Shown piece by piece: positions 37,312-45,793 of a stretch of 64,000 nt of DNA. The stretch covers positions 101,412 through 165,411 of the forward strand of contig JAOASD010000007.1 in the NCBI GenBank assembly GCA_025210265.1, in the 5' to 3' direction. Each line of letters begins with the position of its first letter. Positions within the stretch are counted from its first letter, which is position 1. This stretch comes from Pelagimonas sp. Lineage in GTDB: Bacteria > Pseudomonadota > Alphaproteobacteria > Rhodobacterales > Rhodobacteraceae. The notes under the pieces were generated by a model, which saw only the letters and a program-made list of their open reading frames with translations, searched no databases and had not been told where the DNA came from. Made by a program: the position numbers and the translations under genes.

Positions 37312-37325
37312 TTGCGATGTCGCAA
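37312..37325. promoter_or_regulatory. Palindrome TTGCGA-TG-TCGCAA in a divergent promoter region
   Basis: A perfect 6-bp inverted repeat with a two-base spacer lies between the divergent ABC ATPase and DMT transporter genes; a further GTCGCAA follows at 37331-37337. The same half-site occurs in the ruvC-DUF1127 gap. It could be an operator; no regulator can be named. Confidence 0.35.
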
Positions 37326-37378
37326 AACTGGTCGCAAACGGGATGGACCCTGTCGCGCACGCGGTTTAGCCCAATCGC

Positions 37379-38356
37379 ATGAGTGACACAGGATTGAACC
37401 GCCCCGGTCAGGGGATCATCTATATTTGTATTGGTGTTTTGGCGATTTCGATCAATGACTTGTTGGTCAAAAGCCTGTCCGGAGGCTATGCGCTGCACCA
37501 GCTGATGTTCCTGCGATCCTCAGTGGCGATCCTGTTCAGTTTCAGCTTTTTGTTCATGGAAGGCGGGCTGAAATTGCTGGCCACGGACCGGCCGTTTCTA
37601 CACCTGCTGCGCGGGCTATTGGTGGTGGGTGCGAACATGACCTATTTCGCCGCCGTGGCGGTGCTGCCGCTGGGCCAGGTCACGGCGCTGTTCTTTGTGG
37701 CGCCGCTGTTCATCACGCTGCTGGCGATCCCGATCCTGGGGGAAAAAGTCGGCCCGATGCGGCTGGGCGCGGTGCTGGTCGGGCTGGCAGGTGTGGTCAT
37801 CATGCAAGAGCCCTGGGCCGTGGATCTGCCCGTGTCGCGCACGGTGCTGTTGCTGCCGGTCGCGGCGGCGGCGCTTTACTCGCTGATGCAGGTCATGACC
37901 CGGCGACTGGGGGTCAAATCGCGCGCCTCGGCGCTGGCGATCTATATTCAGGGGGCCTTTTTGCTGGTCTCGGCGCTGTTCTACCTTGTGGCAGGCGATG
38001 GCCGCTATGCCGAAGGGGTCGAGAACGAAAGCCTGATCTTCCTGCTGCGCGCCTGGCACTGGCCCCCGCAAGAGGACTGGTGGGCGATTGCAGGGCTGGG
38101 CGTGTCCTCGGGCGCGATCGGCTATTGCCTCAGCGCGGCCTATCGCACGGCGAATGCGGCCACTGTGGCCCCGTTTGAATATTTCGGCCTGCCACTGGCG
38201 ATCCTGTGGGGCTGGACCTTCTTTGACGAATGGCCCAGCGGCGTGACATGGATCGGCTGCGCGCTGATCATTGGCGCGGGCCTGTTCGTGTTCCTGCGCG
38301 AACAGCGCAGGGAACGCCCGATGCCCGGACGCCGGGGGCGCTGGGGGCGGCGCTAA
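37379..38356 (+). CDS. DMT superfamily (EamA) transporter
   Basis: A 325-residue protein with ten predicted spans in two EamA halves. The first half includes [16 protein letters not shown] and [21 protein letters not shown]; the second contains [22 protein letters not shown], the duplicated EamA signature, and ends with [15 protein letters not shown]. Such proteins export metabolites or amino acids; substrate unknown. It has no obvious ribosome site in the short sequence before the ATG. It ends before a hairpin shared with convergent hemE. Confidence 0.88.
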   Translation: MSDTGLNRPGQGIIYICIGVLAISINDLLVKSLSGGYALHQLMFLRSSVAILFSFSFLFMEGGLKLLATDRPFLHLLRGLLVVGANMTYFAAVAVLPLGQVTALFFVAPLFITLLAIPILGEKVGPMRLGAVLVGLAGVVIMQEPWAVDLPVSRTVLLLPVAAAALYSLMQVMTRRLGVKSRASALAIYIQGAFLLVSALFYLVAGDGRYAEGVENESLIFLLRAWHWPPQEDWWAIAGLGVSSGAIGYCLSAAYRTANAATVAPFEYFGLPLAILWGWTFFDEWPSGVTWIGCALIIGAGLFVFLREQRRERPMPGRRGRWGRR

Positions 38357-38392
38357 CCGCCCCACGCCAAAACGCGTTCAAAGAGTTTTGTC

Positions 38393-38413
38393 CAAATCCT
38401 TTGCAAGGATTTG
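38393..38413. terminator. Hairpin between the DMT transporter gene and hemE
   Basis: CAAATCCTT (38393-38401) and AAGGATTTG (38405-38413) form a perfect 9-bp stem with a TGC loop. It lies between convergent genes and can end both transcripts, though neither side has a long T run. Confidence 0.6.
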
Positions 38414-38422
38414 CGCCGTCGC

Positions 38423-39454
38423 TCAGACCTTGCCGCGCACCGCGTCAATCATCAGCTGCACGTTTTCAGGATCCGCATCCGGGGTAATCCCGTGGCCCAG
38501 GTTAAAGATATGCGGCCCCTTGCCCAGCGCCTGCACAACCCGCTTGGCCTCAGACACCAGCGCATCGCCCCCCGTCACCATATGTGACGATGCGAGATTG
38601 CCCTGCACACAGCCCCCCGGCTGCACATGTTCGGCCACCCATTCCGGGGTCACACTGTTATCCACCGCCACACAATCGGCACCCGATGCCGCGTGGAAGC
38701 CGACATATTTCTCCCCCGCCTGACGCGGGAAGGCAATCACAGGCAGCCCCGGATGGCGCGCCTTCATCTCGCTGACAATCGCTTTGGCCGGCTCCAGCGC
38801 ATAGCGGTCAAAATCCGCGCCCTGCAGCGAGCCCGCCCAGCTGTCAAAGATCTTCACAACCTCAGCGCCCGCCTGCACCTGCTGATCCAGATAATCCACG
38901 GTGCTTTCCACCAGCCGGTCCAAAATCTTTTCAAACAGCAGCCGGTTTTCCGCCTTCAGCGCATGTGCCGGGCCCTGATCCTTGGTTCCGCGCCCTGCAA
39001 TCATATAGGTCGCCACAGTCCAGGGCGCCCCGGCAAACCCGATCAGAGTCGTTTCCTCCGGCAATTCCCGACGCAGAATGCGCACGGTCTCATAGACCGG
39101 GTTCAGCGTGTCGTGGATCATCTCGCCACGGCCCAGCTTGTCAAAATCCGCTTCGCTCTGGATGGTCGACAGGCGCGGCCCCTCGCCAGTGACAAACCAC
39201 AGATCCATGCCCAGCGCCTGCGGCAGCAGCAGAATATCGGCAAACAGGATCGCCGCATCAAACCCATAGCGCCGGATTGGCTGCAAAGTCACCTCGGCCG
39301 CCAGTTCGGGATTGTAGCACAGCGACAGGAAATCCCCGGCCTGCGCCCGCGTGGCACGATATTCCGGCAGATACCGCCCTGCCTGACGCATCATCCAGAT
39401 CGGAGGCGTGGGCAGGGTTTCTCCGGCCAGCGCGCGCAGGATGGTCTTGGTCAT
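38423..39454 (-). CDS. hemE: Uroporphyrinogen decarboxylase
   Basis: HemE removes four carboxyl groups from uroporphyrinogen III to give coproporphyrinogen III. The 343-residue protein has the signature [18 protein letters not shown] with the catalytic Arg, and later [16 protein letters not shown] and the C-terminal [16 protein letters not shown]. The ATG at 39454 is preceded by AGGAG; the frame extends five codons to a GTG without support. It is divergent from hemC with a 111-base gap, so two sequential haem-pathway enzymes share a promoter region. hemF lies 11 kb away in this window. Confidence 0.97.
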   Translation of the reverse strand: MTKTILRALAGETLPTPPIWMMRQAGRYLPEYRATRAQAGDFLSLCYNPELAAEVTLQPIRRYGFDAAILFADILLLPQALGMDLWFVTGEGPRLSTIQSEADFDKLGRGEMIHDTLNPVYETVRILRRELPEETTLIGFAGAPWTVATYMIAGRGTKDQGPAHALKAENRLLFEKILDRLVESTVDYLDQQVQAGAEVVKIFDSWAGSLQGADFDRYALEPAKAIVSEMKARHPGLPVIAFPRQAGEKYVGFHAASGADCVAVDNSVTPEWVAEHVQPGGCVQGNLASSHMVTGGDALVSEAKRVVQALGKGPHIFNLGHGITPDADPENVQLMIDAVRGKV

Positions 39455-39512
39455 GGCGGTCTCCTTCACTCAGGGGTAGAGGCGGTGATAACAGTGGTCA
39501 AAAGCGGCAATA

Positions 39513-39535
39513 TGGCAATTCGCGCCCCATTGCCA
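39513..39535. promoter_or_regulatory. Inverted repeat in the hemE-hemC promoter region
   Basis: TGGCAAT-N9-ATTGCCA is a perfect 7-bp inverted repeat in the short divergent gap. Its place between two haem-synthesis genes makes a shared regulator site plausible; identity unknown. Confidence 0.35.
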
Positions 39536-39565
39536 CTGCCCATCACGCCGCATAAAGCTGATGCC

Positions 39566-40525
39566 ATGACACAGGACCTGCCCACGCCCGAAACCACCTT
39601 CAAGATCGGCACACGCGGATCGCCCCTCGCCCAGGCTCAGGCGCATGAAACCCGCGACCGGCTGGCCGCGGCGCATGACCTGCCCCAGGATGCGTTTGAA
39701 ATCGTGGTGATCAAGACCACGGGCGACAACCGCGCCATGATCGACGCGGACCGCCCGCTGAAGGAAATCGGCAATAAAGGCCTGTTCACCAAAGAAATCG
39801 AAGAGGCCATGCTGCGGGGCGACATCGACATCGCCGTGCATTCCTGCAAGGACATGCCCGTGGAACAGCCCGCAGGCCTGATCCTCGACTGCTACCTGCC
39901 ACGCGAAGACGTGCGCGACGCCTTCATCAGCCCGCATTACGCCTCGATCCACGACCTGCCCCAAGGGGCCGTGGTCGGCACCTCCTCGCTGCGCCGCCGT
40001 GCCCAGCTGAAAATCCGACGCCCCGACCTGACAGTCGTGGAATTTCGCGGCAATGTGCAGACCCGACTGAAAAAACTGCAGGACGGCGTGGCCACCGCCA
40101 CCTTCCTCGCCAAGGCGGGGCTCAACCGCATGGACATGCACGACGTGCCCGCCCATCCGATCGCGCCCGAAGACATGCTGCCCGCCGTGGCCCAGGGGGC
40201 CATTGTGATCGAACGCCGCGTGGATGACAGCCGCGCCGCCAAGATGCTGGCCGCGATCCACGACGCCGACACCGGCACCCGCGTTGCCGCCGAACGCGCC
40301 TTCCTTGCCGCGCTGGACGGGTCCTGCGAGACCCCGATCGCCGCACTGGCGGAGCTGAACGGCGATCAACTGCACCTGCGCGGCGAAATCCTCAGCCCAG
40401 ACGGCAGCGCCTCACATGCAGGCGACATCACCGGCCCTGCCAAGGACGGCCCCGATCTTGGCCGCCAACTGGCCAAAGACCTGCTGGACAAAGCTGGCCC
40501 CGGCTTCTTTGACTGGCGCACATAA
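39566..40525 (+). CDS. hemC: Hydroxymethylbilane synthase (porphobilinogen deaminase)
   Basis: HemC polymerises four porphobilinogen units into hydroxymethylbilane. The 319-residue protein has FKIGTRGSPLAQAQAHETR at the N terminus, the conserved VHSCKDMPVEQP region with the catalytic Asp, GTSSLRRRAQLK, and FRGNVQTRLKKL. The Cys that carries the dipyrromethane cofactor is C254 in DGSCETPIAA. The frame is open far upstream, antisense to hemE, so ATG 39566 is chosen. Divergent with hemE. Confidence 0.97.
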   Translation: MTQDLPTPETTFKIGTRGSPLAQAQAHETRDRLAAAHDLPQDAFEIVVIKTTGDNRAMIDADRPLKEIGNKGLFTKEIEEAMLRGDIDIAVHSCKDMPVEQPAGLILDCYLPREDVRDAFISPHYASIHDLPQGAVVGTSSLRRRAQLKIRRPDLTVVEFRGNVQTRLKKLQDGVATATFLAKAGLNRMDMHDVPAHPIAPEDMLPAVAQGAIVIERRVDDSRAAKMLAAIHDADTGTRVAAERAFLAALDGSCETPIAALAELNGDQLHLRGEILSPDGSASHAGDITGPAKDGPDLGRQLAKDLLDKAGPGFFDWRT

Positions 40526-40543
40526 CCTGCGCCAGCGCCTGCG

Positions 40544-40609
40544 TTTCTTCTTGGCAGAAATACCTCTGGGGTGAATTGGCCAAAGGCCAAGAGGGGCAAA
40601 GCCCCTCTC
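40544..40609 (+). repeat. Dispersed intergenic repeat, copy A
   Basis: The element begins TTTCTTCTTGG-N3-AAATACCTC-N-GGG and ends about 35 bases later in a hairpin GAGGGGCAAAGCCCCTC. The same 27-base core, with four mismatches and again followed by a GGGGCAnAGCCCC hairpin, is present in inverse orientation at 45733-45787. It fills the gap between convergent hemC and the oxidoreductase gene, and the hairpin may act as a terminator. An interior hairpin TTGGCC-AAA-GGCCAA is also present. Confidence 0.6.
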
Positions 40610-40631
40610 CCACCTCCCGCCCTGCCGCAGA

Positions 40632-41615
40632 TCAGCCGATCTTCAGCACGATTTTCCCAATATGGGTCGAGGCCTCCATATGGGCATGGGCCGCTGCGGC
40701 CTCTTCCAGCGCATATTCACTGTCCATGACGGGCGCGATCTTTCCAGCCTCCAACAGCGGCCAAACCTGCGCGCGCAGCTCATCCGCGATGCGGGCCTTG
40801 GCCAGATCGCTTTGCGGGCGCAACGTGCTGCCGGTGATGGTCAGCCGGTTCATCATGACAAAGGCAAAGTTCAGCTCGACCTTGGGCCCCTGCAGAAACG
40901 CGATCTGCACCAACCGCCCCTCTTGCGCCAGCGATTTGACATTGCGCGGCAGGTAGCTGCCTCCCACCATATCAAGGATCAGGTTCGCTCCGCCCTCACC
41001 GCGCAGCACCTCGACAAAATCTTCGTCACGATAGTTGATCGCGCGTTCCGCCCCCAGATCGGTGCAGGCCTGGCACTTTTCATCCGACCCAGCGGTGGCA
41101 AAGACCCGCGCGCCGAAATGGCTGGCCAGCTGGATCGCAGTTGTGCCGATCCCGCTGGAGCCACCATGCACGAGGAATCGCTCCCCCGCCTGCAGCCCAC
41201 CGCGCATGAACACATTGGACCAGACAGTAAAAAAGGTCTCCGGCAGGCAAGCGGCCTGATCCAGCCCCATGCCCGCAGGCACAGGCAGGCAATGGGCAGC
41301 AGGGGTGGCGACGCATTCCGCATAGCCACCACCGGGCAGCAGGGCACAGACCTGATCGCCCACGGCGGGCCAGTCCACACCAGCGCCCACGGCGATCACC
41401 TCGCCCGCGCCCTCAAGCCCAGGCAGATCCGATGCGCCTTTGGGCGGGGCATAGCTGCCCGCGCGCTGCAGCGCATCGGGGCGGTTCACCCCGGCATAGG
41501 CAAGCCGGATCACCACCTCGCCATGGCCCGGTTCGGGGATCGGGCGGCTGCACAGCTGCAGCACCTCCGGTCCGCCGGGTTCGGTGATTTCCATGGCGCG
41601 CATCTGGGTGGTCAT
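40632..41615 (-). CDS. Quinone oxidoreductase-like MDR protein
   Basis: A 327-residue zinc-independent medium-chain dehydrogenase/reductase of the QOR/TP53I3 type. Features: MRAMEITEPGGPEVLQL near the N terminus, YAGVNRPDALQRAGSY, GLEGAGEVIAVG, and the nucleotide-binding loop FLVHGGSSGIGTTAIQLA, a GGxxGxG/A-type NADPH site. Residues for catalytic zinc are absent. Enzymes of this type reduce quinones or enals with NADPH. GAGGAG precedes ATG 41615; the longer frame is rejected. It lies downstream of the symporter gene on the same strand. Confidence 0.9.
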   Translation of the reverse strand: MTTQMRAMEITEPGGPEVLQLCSRPIPEPGHGEVVIRLAYAGVNRPDALQRAGSYAPPKGASDLPGLEGAGEVIAVGAGVDWPAVGDQVCALLPGGGYAECVATPAAHCLPVPAGMGLDQAACLPETFFTVWSNVFMRGGLQAGERFLVHGGSSGIGTTAIQLASHFGARVFATAGSDEKCQACTDLGAERAINYRDEDFVEVLRGEGGANLILDMVGGSYLPRNVKSLAQEGRLVQIAFLQGPKVELNFAFVMMNRLTITGSTLRPQSDLAKARIADELRAQVWPLLEAGKIAPVMDSEYALEEAAAAHAHMEASTHIGKIVLKIG

Positions 41616-41707
41616 CTTGGGATCTCCTCTCAACTTGGGGGCAAGGTGACCGATCCCACCGCGACGCGCAATGCGCATTCCGACGCTGTGACGCGGGTGC
41701 GCGGCGC

Positions 41708-43084
41708 TCAGACCGCGCGCACGCGGCGGGCGGATCCTGCCAGCACCGCACCAAAGCCCACGATCAGAACCACCACGCAGATCACCAGCAATTGTTCGTA
41801 TTTGTGGCCCTCGATCAGCCAGGCCGACACAAAACCCGACCCGCGGGCAAAATAGGTCAGCGCGCCCAGCATCGCCGCCGCAAAGCTGACCAGATAGGCC
41901 CACAGCGCGACCTGTCGGCCCATCACCAGCCCCACCACCAGAACCGGCGTCAGGAACATCGAGGCCGTGCCGGACACCGCCACCGCGTCAAACAGGCTCT
42001 GGCTGCCCCACAGGGTCAGGCCTGCGCCGATCGCGGCAAACACGACCATGGCCGCCCGCCCGCCATTCAGGCTGCGCGGGGCGAGCTTCAGCTCTTCGAC
42101 CACCAGCCGCGCGGCTGAGGACAGCGCCGAATCCAGCGTCGACAGGGCCGAAATCACCAGCGACAGCACCAGCGCGACAAAGATCCAGCCGGGGAACATC
42201 TGCGCCCATGTGCCGATCAGCTGCTGTTCGACTTCGGCCCCCACCAGCGCCGCCTGCACACCAAACACACCAAAGGCGAGGATGATCAGGGTCGACAGGA
42301 TGAACGCATAGACAAAGCTGCGCTGGGTGGTTTTCTCATCGCTCAGAAACCCGCGATCCATCATCACCGGATCATGCACCGGGTAGGAAAACACCTGCAA
42401 AAACGCGACGATCAGCAGAACCCAACCATTATGGCTGCCTGCCACGCCCTCAGCGGTCACAACCGCCATCAGGTCAAATCCGGGCGACAGGATCAGCGCC
42501 GCAAAGGCCGCGCCAAACACAGCCATAAAGATCACCATCTGCGCCACATCGGTGCGCAGCGCGGCGCTCAGCCCGCCCCATGCGGAATAGATCAGCGCCA
42601 GCGCGCCGACCGACAGCACCGCGATGTCTTTCCAATCGGCCAGATCCGGCAGGATCGCAGCAAAGATCAGCCCGATCACCAGCAGGTTGGCAAAGACTTC
42701 GGACAGCAGCCGCAGCGCGATCACAAGGTTATAACACCCGTTGCCCACCGTTCCGAAATGATCGCCCAGCCAGTCCTGCACCGACCCCGCACCCTGCGCC
42801 CGCATCCGCGCCACGATAAAGCCGCCAGTCAGGAACGACCCGTAATAGGCTGCATAGGCCAGCACCCCGGCGCTGCCGTAATAATAGCCAAGGATCGCGG
42901 CATTCATCAGCGAGCGGGCGAAAATCCAAGTCGTCACCTGGCTAAGAACCAGTGTCCACAGCCCCGGCGCCCCGCTGCTGCCCTGCCCGTCAAAGAACCC
43001 CTCTGCCGTGACACGGCGTGGCGCAACCAGCAGGCTGACCGCCACAACAAGGGCAAAAAGGACAAGAATAGTGACTGGCTGCAT
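41708..43084 (-). CDS. Sodium:solute symporter family protein
   Basis: A 458-residue protein with about 13 spans matching the SSS family (PF00474). Characteristic parts are LVLSQVTTWIFARSLMN near the N terminus and the sodium-site helix SLVISALSTLDSALSSAARLV, in which Ser/Thr residues bind Na+ in relatives such as PutP and vSGLT. Substrate is not evident; the family carries sugars, amino acids, urea and organic acids. It may be co-transcribed with the downstream oxidoreductase gene, which begins about 90 bases further on. Confidence 0.9.
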   Translation of the reverse strand: MQPVTILVLFALVVAVSLLVAPRRVTAEGFFDGQGSSGAPGLWTLVLSQVTTWIFARSLMNAAILGYYYGSAGVLAYAAYYGSFLTGGFIVARMRAQGAGSVQDWLGDHFGTVGNGCYNLVIALRLLSEVFANLLVIGLIFAAILPDLADWKDIAVLSVGALALIYSAWGGLSAALRTDVAQMVIFMAVFGAAFAALILSPGFDLMAVVTAEGVAGSHNGWVLLIVAFLQVFSYPVHDPVMMDRGFLSDEKTTQRSFVYAFILSTLIILAFGVFGVQAALVGAEVEQQLIGTWAQMFPGWIFVALVLSLVISALSTLDSALSSAARLVVEELKLAPRSLNGGRAAMVVFAAIGAGLTLWGSQSLFDAVAVSGTASMFLTPVLVVGLVMGRQVALWAYLVSFAAAMLGALTYFARGSGFVSAWLIEGHKYEQLLVICVVVLIVGFGAVLAGSARRVRAV

Positions 43085-43168
43085 GGCAGGACTCCGCGAT
43101 TGGCTTTTCCTTGCCCTAGCAGTGCCCGGCGCAACGCCCCAGTGACTTTATCGTGAAGTCTCTGACAT

Positions 43169-43876
43169 TTACGACCGCCCCGACAGGCTGCCTGGCAGGT
43201 CAGCGCCGCGTGACTCGGGGGCCCGGACGCGCTCGGCCAATTTGCCTGGCCCGGCCATCAGCCGCGACAGCAGCGGATTCGATTTCATCTGCGCTTTGAT
43301 TTTTTCGAACCGCATCACATCTTCGATCCGGCGGTCCAGAAAGGCCCAGGTTGCCTCGGCCCCCGCAGTGTCATCGCCCAGCCAGAACAGCACGGTCGAG
43401 GAATAGACCGCCGACAGGGTGGCGCGTTTGGAATACCAGTTCAGATCGCGCGATGTGTCGCCCAGCGCGGTCCAGATCGCATCCGCCGTACCCCAGATCA
43501 GCTTGGCCCCCTGCGCAGCATTCATCGGCAGGGCAAACAGGGTCGTGCCACGGCGCACCGCTTCGCGATCCTCGACCGCCTCGATCCGGGCGCGGATGGC
43601 AAAGGCGACCCGATCCCGATAGCGCATCTGATCCAGATCGGTGTCGGCCAGCTGCGCAACCATCTGCGAATCGCCTTGCTGGTGATAGGCCACGGCCAGA
43701 TCCAGCGCCCCGCGCGGAAACAACGCCCGCGCAACCACCGGATCGACCCCCGTATCTGCCACGGCCTCGCGAAAGGTCACGTCGCTCCACCCGTCAAAGG
43801 CCACATGAAACAGCGCGGCCTCGATCAGCTGTGTTTTCAGATCAGTCCCAGTGGAATCAGCAGAAAAATCGGACAT
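43169..43876 (-). CDS. COQ9 family ubiquinone biosynthesis protein
   Basis: COQ9 is a TetR-fold lipid-binding protein that helps ubiquinone synthesis at the membrane. The 235-residue protein has the N-terminal helix-turn-helix-like part (LIEAALFHVAFDGWSDVTFREAVADTG, in two pieces) and the C-terminal COQ9 domain with ATLSAVYSSTVLFWLGDD, DTWxFLDRRI-like AEATWAFLDRRIEDVMRFE. AAAGGA before ATG 43876 fixes the start. It is divergent from rpsU; coq9 next to rpsU is a common alphaproteobacterial arrangement. The C-terminal 35 residues are variable. Confidence 0.9.
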   Translation of the reverse strand: MSDFSADSTGTDLKTQLIEAALFHVAFDGWSDVTFREAVADTGVDPVVARALFPRGALDLAVAYHQQGDSQMVAQLADTDLDQMRYRDRVAFAIRARIEAVEDREAVRRGTTLFALPMNAAQGAKLIWGTADAIWTALGDTSRDLNWYSKRATLSAVYSSTVLFWLGDDTAGAEATWAFLDRRIEDVMRFEKIKAQMKSNPLLSRLMAGPGKLAERVRAPESRGADLPGSLSGRS

Positions 43877-43955
43877 GGCATTTCCTTTCACAGCCCAAGA
43901 TAGTGCGCCACAGGCCCAAGGAAAACCGGGCATTTCGCCCGCCCACAGCGGGGCT

Positions 43956-43984
43956 TTGACAAATCCGGGAAACCGGTCTATACG
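43956..43984 (+). promoter_or_regulatory. Strong sigma-70 promoter of rpsU
   Basis: TTGACA (43956-43961) and TATACG (43979-43984) are separated by exactly 17 bases. The -35 is a perfect consensus. The predicted transcript starts about 45 bases before the rpsU ATG. This is the best vegetative promoter in the window. Confidence 0.8.
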
Positions 43985-44036
43985 GCGGCTTCCTGCAAAT
44001 CCTTGCAACTCAACTTAGAAAGGTGGTGAAAACCAC

Positions 44037-44243
44037 ATGCAGGTCAGTGTTCGTGACAACAATGTCGATCAGGCGCTTCGTGCCCTGAAGAAAAAGCTGC
44101 AGCGCGAAGGCGTTTTCCGCGAAATGAAGCTTCGTCAGCACTTCGAAAAGCCGTCGGAGAAGAAAGCACGCGAGAAGGCCGAAGCCATCCGCCGCGCCCG
44201 CAAACTGGCGCGTAAGAAGGCCCAGCGCGAAGGTATGCTCTAA
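44037..44243 (+). CDS. rpsU: 30S ribosomal protein S21
   Basis: bS21 is a small basic protein of the 30S subunit that helps initiation near the anti-Shine-Dalgarno region. The 68-residue protein begins [20 protein letters not shown] and is rich in Lys and Arg, including the [17 protein letters not shown] core. AAAGGTGG lies upstream of the ATG. It has its own strong promoter and terminator, so it is an independent unit. Confidence 0.97.
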   Translation: MQVSVRDNNVDQALRALKKKLQREGVFREMKLRQHFEKPSEKKAREKAEAIRRARKLARKKAQREGML

Positions 44244-44274
44244 GCATCACGCTTCACACTGAAGTCAATCGACG

Positions 44275-44307
44275 ACCCCCGAGGCAGCCGCTTTCGGGGG
44301 TTTGTCA
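44275..44307 (+). terminator. Rho-independent terminator of rpsU
   Basis: ACCCCCGA (44275-44282) pairs with TCGGGGGT (44294-44301), followed by TTTGTCATTTTT. It lies 31 bases after the rpsU stop. Confidence 0.85.
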
Positions 44308-44402
44308 TTTTTGGCAGGGCGGTCAGTGGGGCAAAACGCTTTGCCGGGCGGGCACCTCACGTTATGGTTGCGGCTAATCTTTTCTGCACACCGGATTTCG
44401 CC

Positions 44403-45713
44403 ATGCCCAACTTTGTTCGCACACTTGCTGTTTTGCTGATCGGTATTTTGATCGGCGTCGGGGCGTTGGCCCTGATCGCGCCGTTTTCGGCCACTCAGAA
44501 AACCGCCAGCGCGCCAGAAAAAGACATCCCTGCAGAAGAGTTTGACCCAAACGCTCTGGAGCCGACCGCCGCAGGCGGTGGCGAGCCCCTCGAAATACCG
44601 GTGATCACACCCGAAGACATCGCCGAAGCCCCCATGGCCCCAGAACCCGAACCAATCGTCCTGCCCGAACCGGAGGATGCGACCTATGCCGTACAGCGCG
44701 TCTTTTTCGGCACGAATCGCGAGATCGAGGACGACACCGACATTGGTCCGGTGTTTGGCTATGAACGCGGCGATGCGCTGCGCGTGGGGTTCCGCGACAT
44801 CACCATCCCAAAGGACGCCCATGATGTGGGCGAGATCGAGCTGCCGAAATCGCTGACCGTGTTTTCCATCACCTTGTGGGAAGAAAAAGAAGACCCGGAC
44901 CGCCATTTCACGGTGCTGGAAACCGCCGTGCTGAGCCCGGAGGAATTGCAGGCCATGGCATCAGAGGTCGCGCGCGGGGCAAAAACCTATCAGGGCAGCG
45001 CCTTTGTGTTCATTCACGGGTTCAACACCACGTTTCGCGCCGCCATGTTCCGCGCGGCGCAGCTGACCTATGATATGGGCTTTGACGGGCCGGCCTTTGC
45101 ATTCAGCTGGCCCAGCGTCGGGTCGACGATTGATTATGTGGCCGATCTGGATGCGGCAGAAAATGCTGCGCCGCATATGGACGCGTTCCTGGATCTGGTT
45201 TTCAGCACGCCGGGGGTGGAAAAGGTCCATGTGATCGCGCATTCCATGGGAAATGCGGCGTTGAAAGACCTGCTGACCCTGCGCGGCACCAAGCTGTCCG
45301 AACGCAATGACAAGCCAATCGACCAGCTGATCCTGGCCGCCCCGGATCTGGACGCGGATGTGTTTGAGGGCATCTACGAACATTTCACCCGCGTGGCGCA
45401 GGGGGTGACGATCTATGCGGCCTCGACCGATCTGGCGCTTCTGGCGTCCAAATCCATCCGCAAGAATTACGTGCGGCTGGGGGATGTTGGCCCGGCGGGG
45501 CCGGTGGTTGTGCCCGGTGTGGACACGATTGATGTCAGCGCCGTGGGGACCGAAATCCTGTCGCTGAACCACAATATTTATGCCCGCAATCGCGGCGTGT
45601 TGGACGATCTTGCGCGTCTGATGCTGACAGGGCTACGCCCGCCGACCTCGCGGATGCCGACGCTGGAGGCCGTGACCAAGGACATCGGCACCTATTGGCG
45701 GATCCCGGAATAA
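44403..45713 (+). CDS. DUF900-type alpha/beta hydrolase, membrane-anchored
   Basis: A 436-residue protein with one N-terminal span or uncleaved signal (MPNFVRTLAVLLIGILIG...), a Pro/Glu-rich linker (about 30-95), and an alpha/beta-hydrolase domain. FVFIHGFNTTFRAAMFRAAQ near 200-219 carries the oxyanion HG, and the nucleophile elbow is AHSMGN with Ser281. The WPSVGSTIDYVADL segment is typical of PF05990 (DUF900) hydrolases. The C-terminal LSLNHNIYARNRGVLDDL holds the likely catalytic His. The substrate is unknown. An earlier ATG at 44364 adds 13 residues; neither has a clear ribosome site. Confidence 0.85.
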   Translation: MPNFVRTLAVLLIGILIGVGALALIAPFSATQKTASAPEKDIPAEEFDPNALEPTAAGGGEPLEIPVITPEDIAEAPMAPEPEPIVLPEPEDATYAVQRVFFGTNREIEDDTDIGPVFGYERGDALRVGFRDITIPKDAHDVGEIELPKSLTVFSITLWEEKEDPDRHFTVLETAVLSPEELQAMASEVARGAKTYQGSAFVFIHGFNTTFRAAMFRAAQLTYDMGFDGPAFAFSWPSVGSTIDYVADLDAAENAAPHMDAFLDLVFSTPGVEKVHVIAHSMGNAALKDLLTLRGTKLSERNDKPIDQLILAAPDLDADVFEGIYEHFTRVAQGVTIYAASTDLALLASKSIRKNYVRLGDVGPAGPVVVPGVDTIDVSAVGTEILSLNHNIYARNRGVLDDLARLMLTGLRPPTSRMPTLEAVTKDIGTYWRIPE

Positions 45714-45732
45714 GCTGGTTCAGCAGGGGCGG

Positions 45733-45787
45733 GGCTCTGCCCCCGTCCCTTCGGGCCTCCCCCGGAGGTATTTGGACCAAGAAGAAA
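45733..45787 (-). repeat. Dispersed intergenic repeat, copy B
   Basis: On the minus strand the core reads TTTCTTCTTGG-N3-AAATACCTCCGGG and continues to a GGGGGCAGAGCCCC hairpin. It matches copy A at 40544 in 23 of 27 core positions. Weaker relatives of the first half occur at about 26975 and 63779. It lies between convergent genes, where the hairpin could end transcription. Confidence 0.6.
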
Positions 45788-45793
45788 GCGCGC

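Noticed and set aside
38627..39565. 313-codon N-terminal extension of hemC
   Set aside because: Antisense to hemE; the HemC family begins near ATG 39566.
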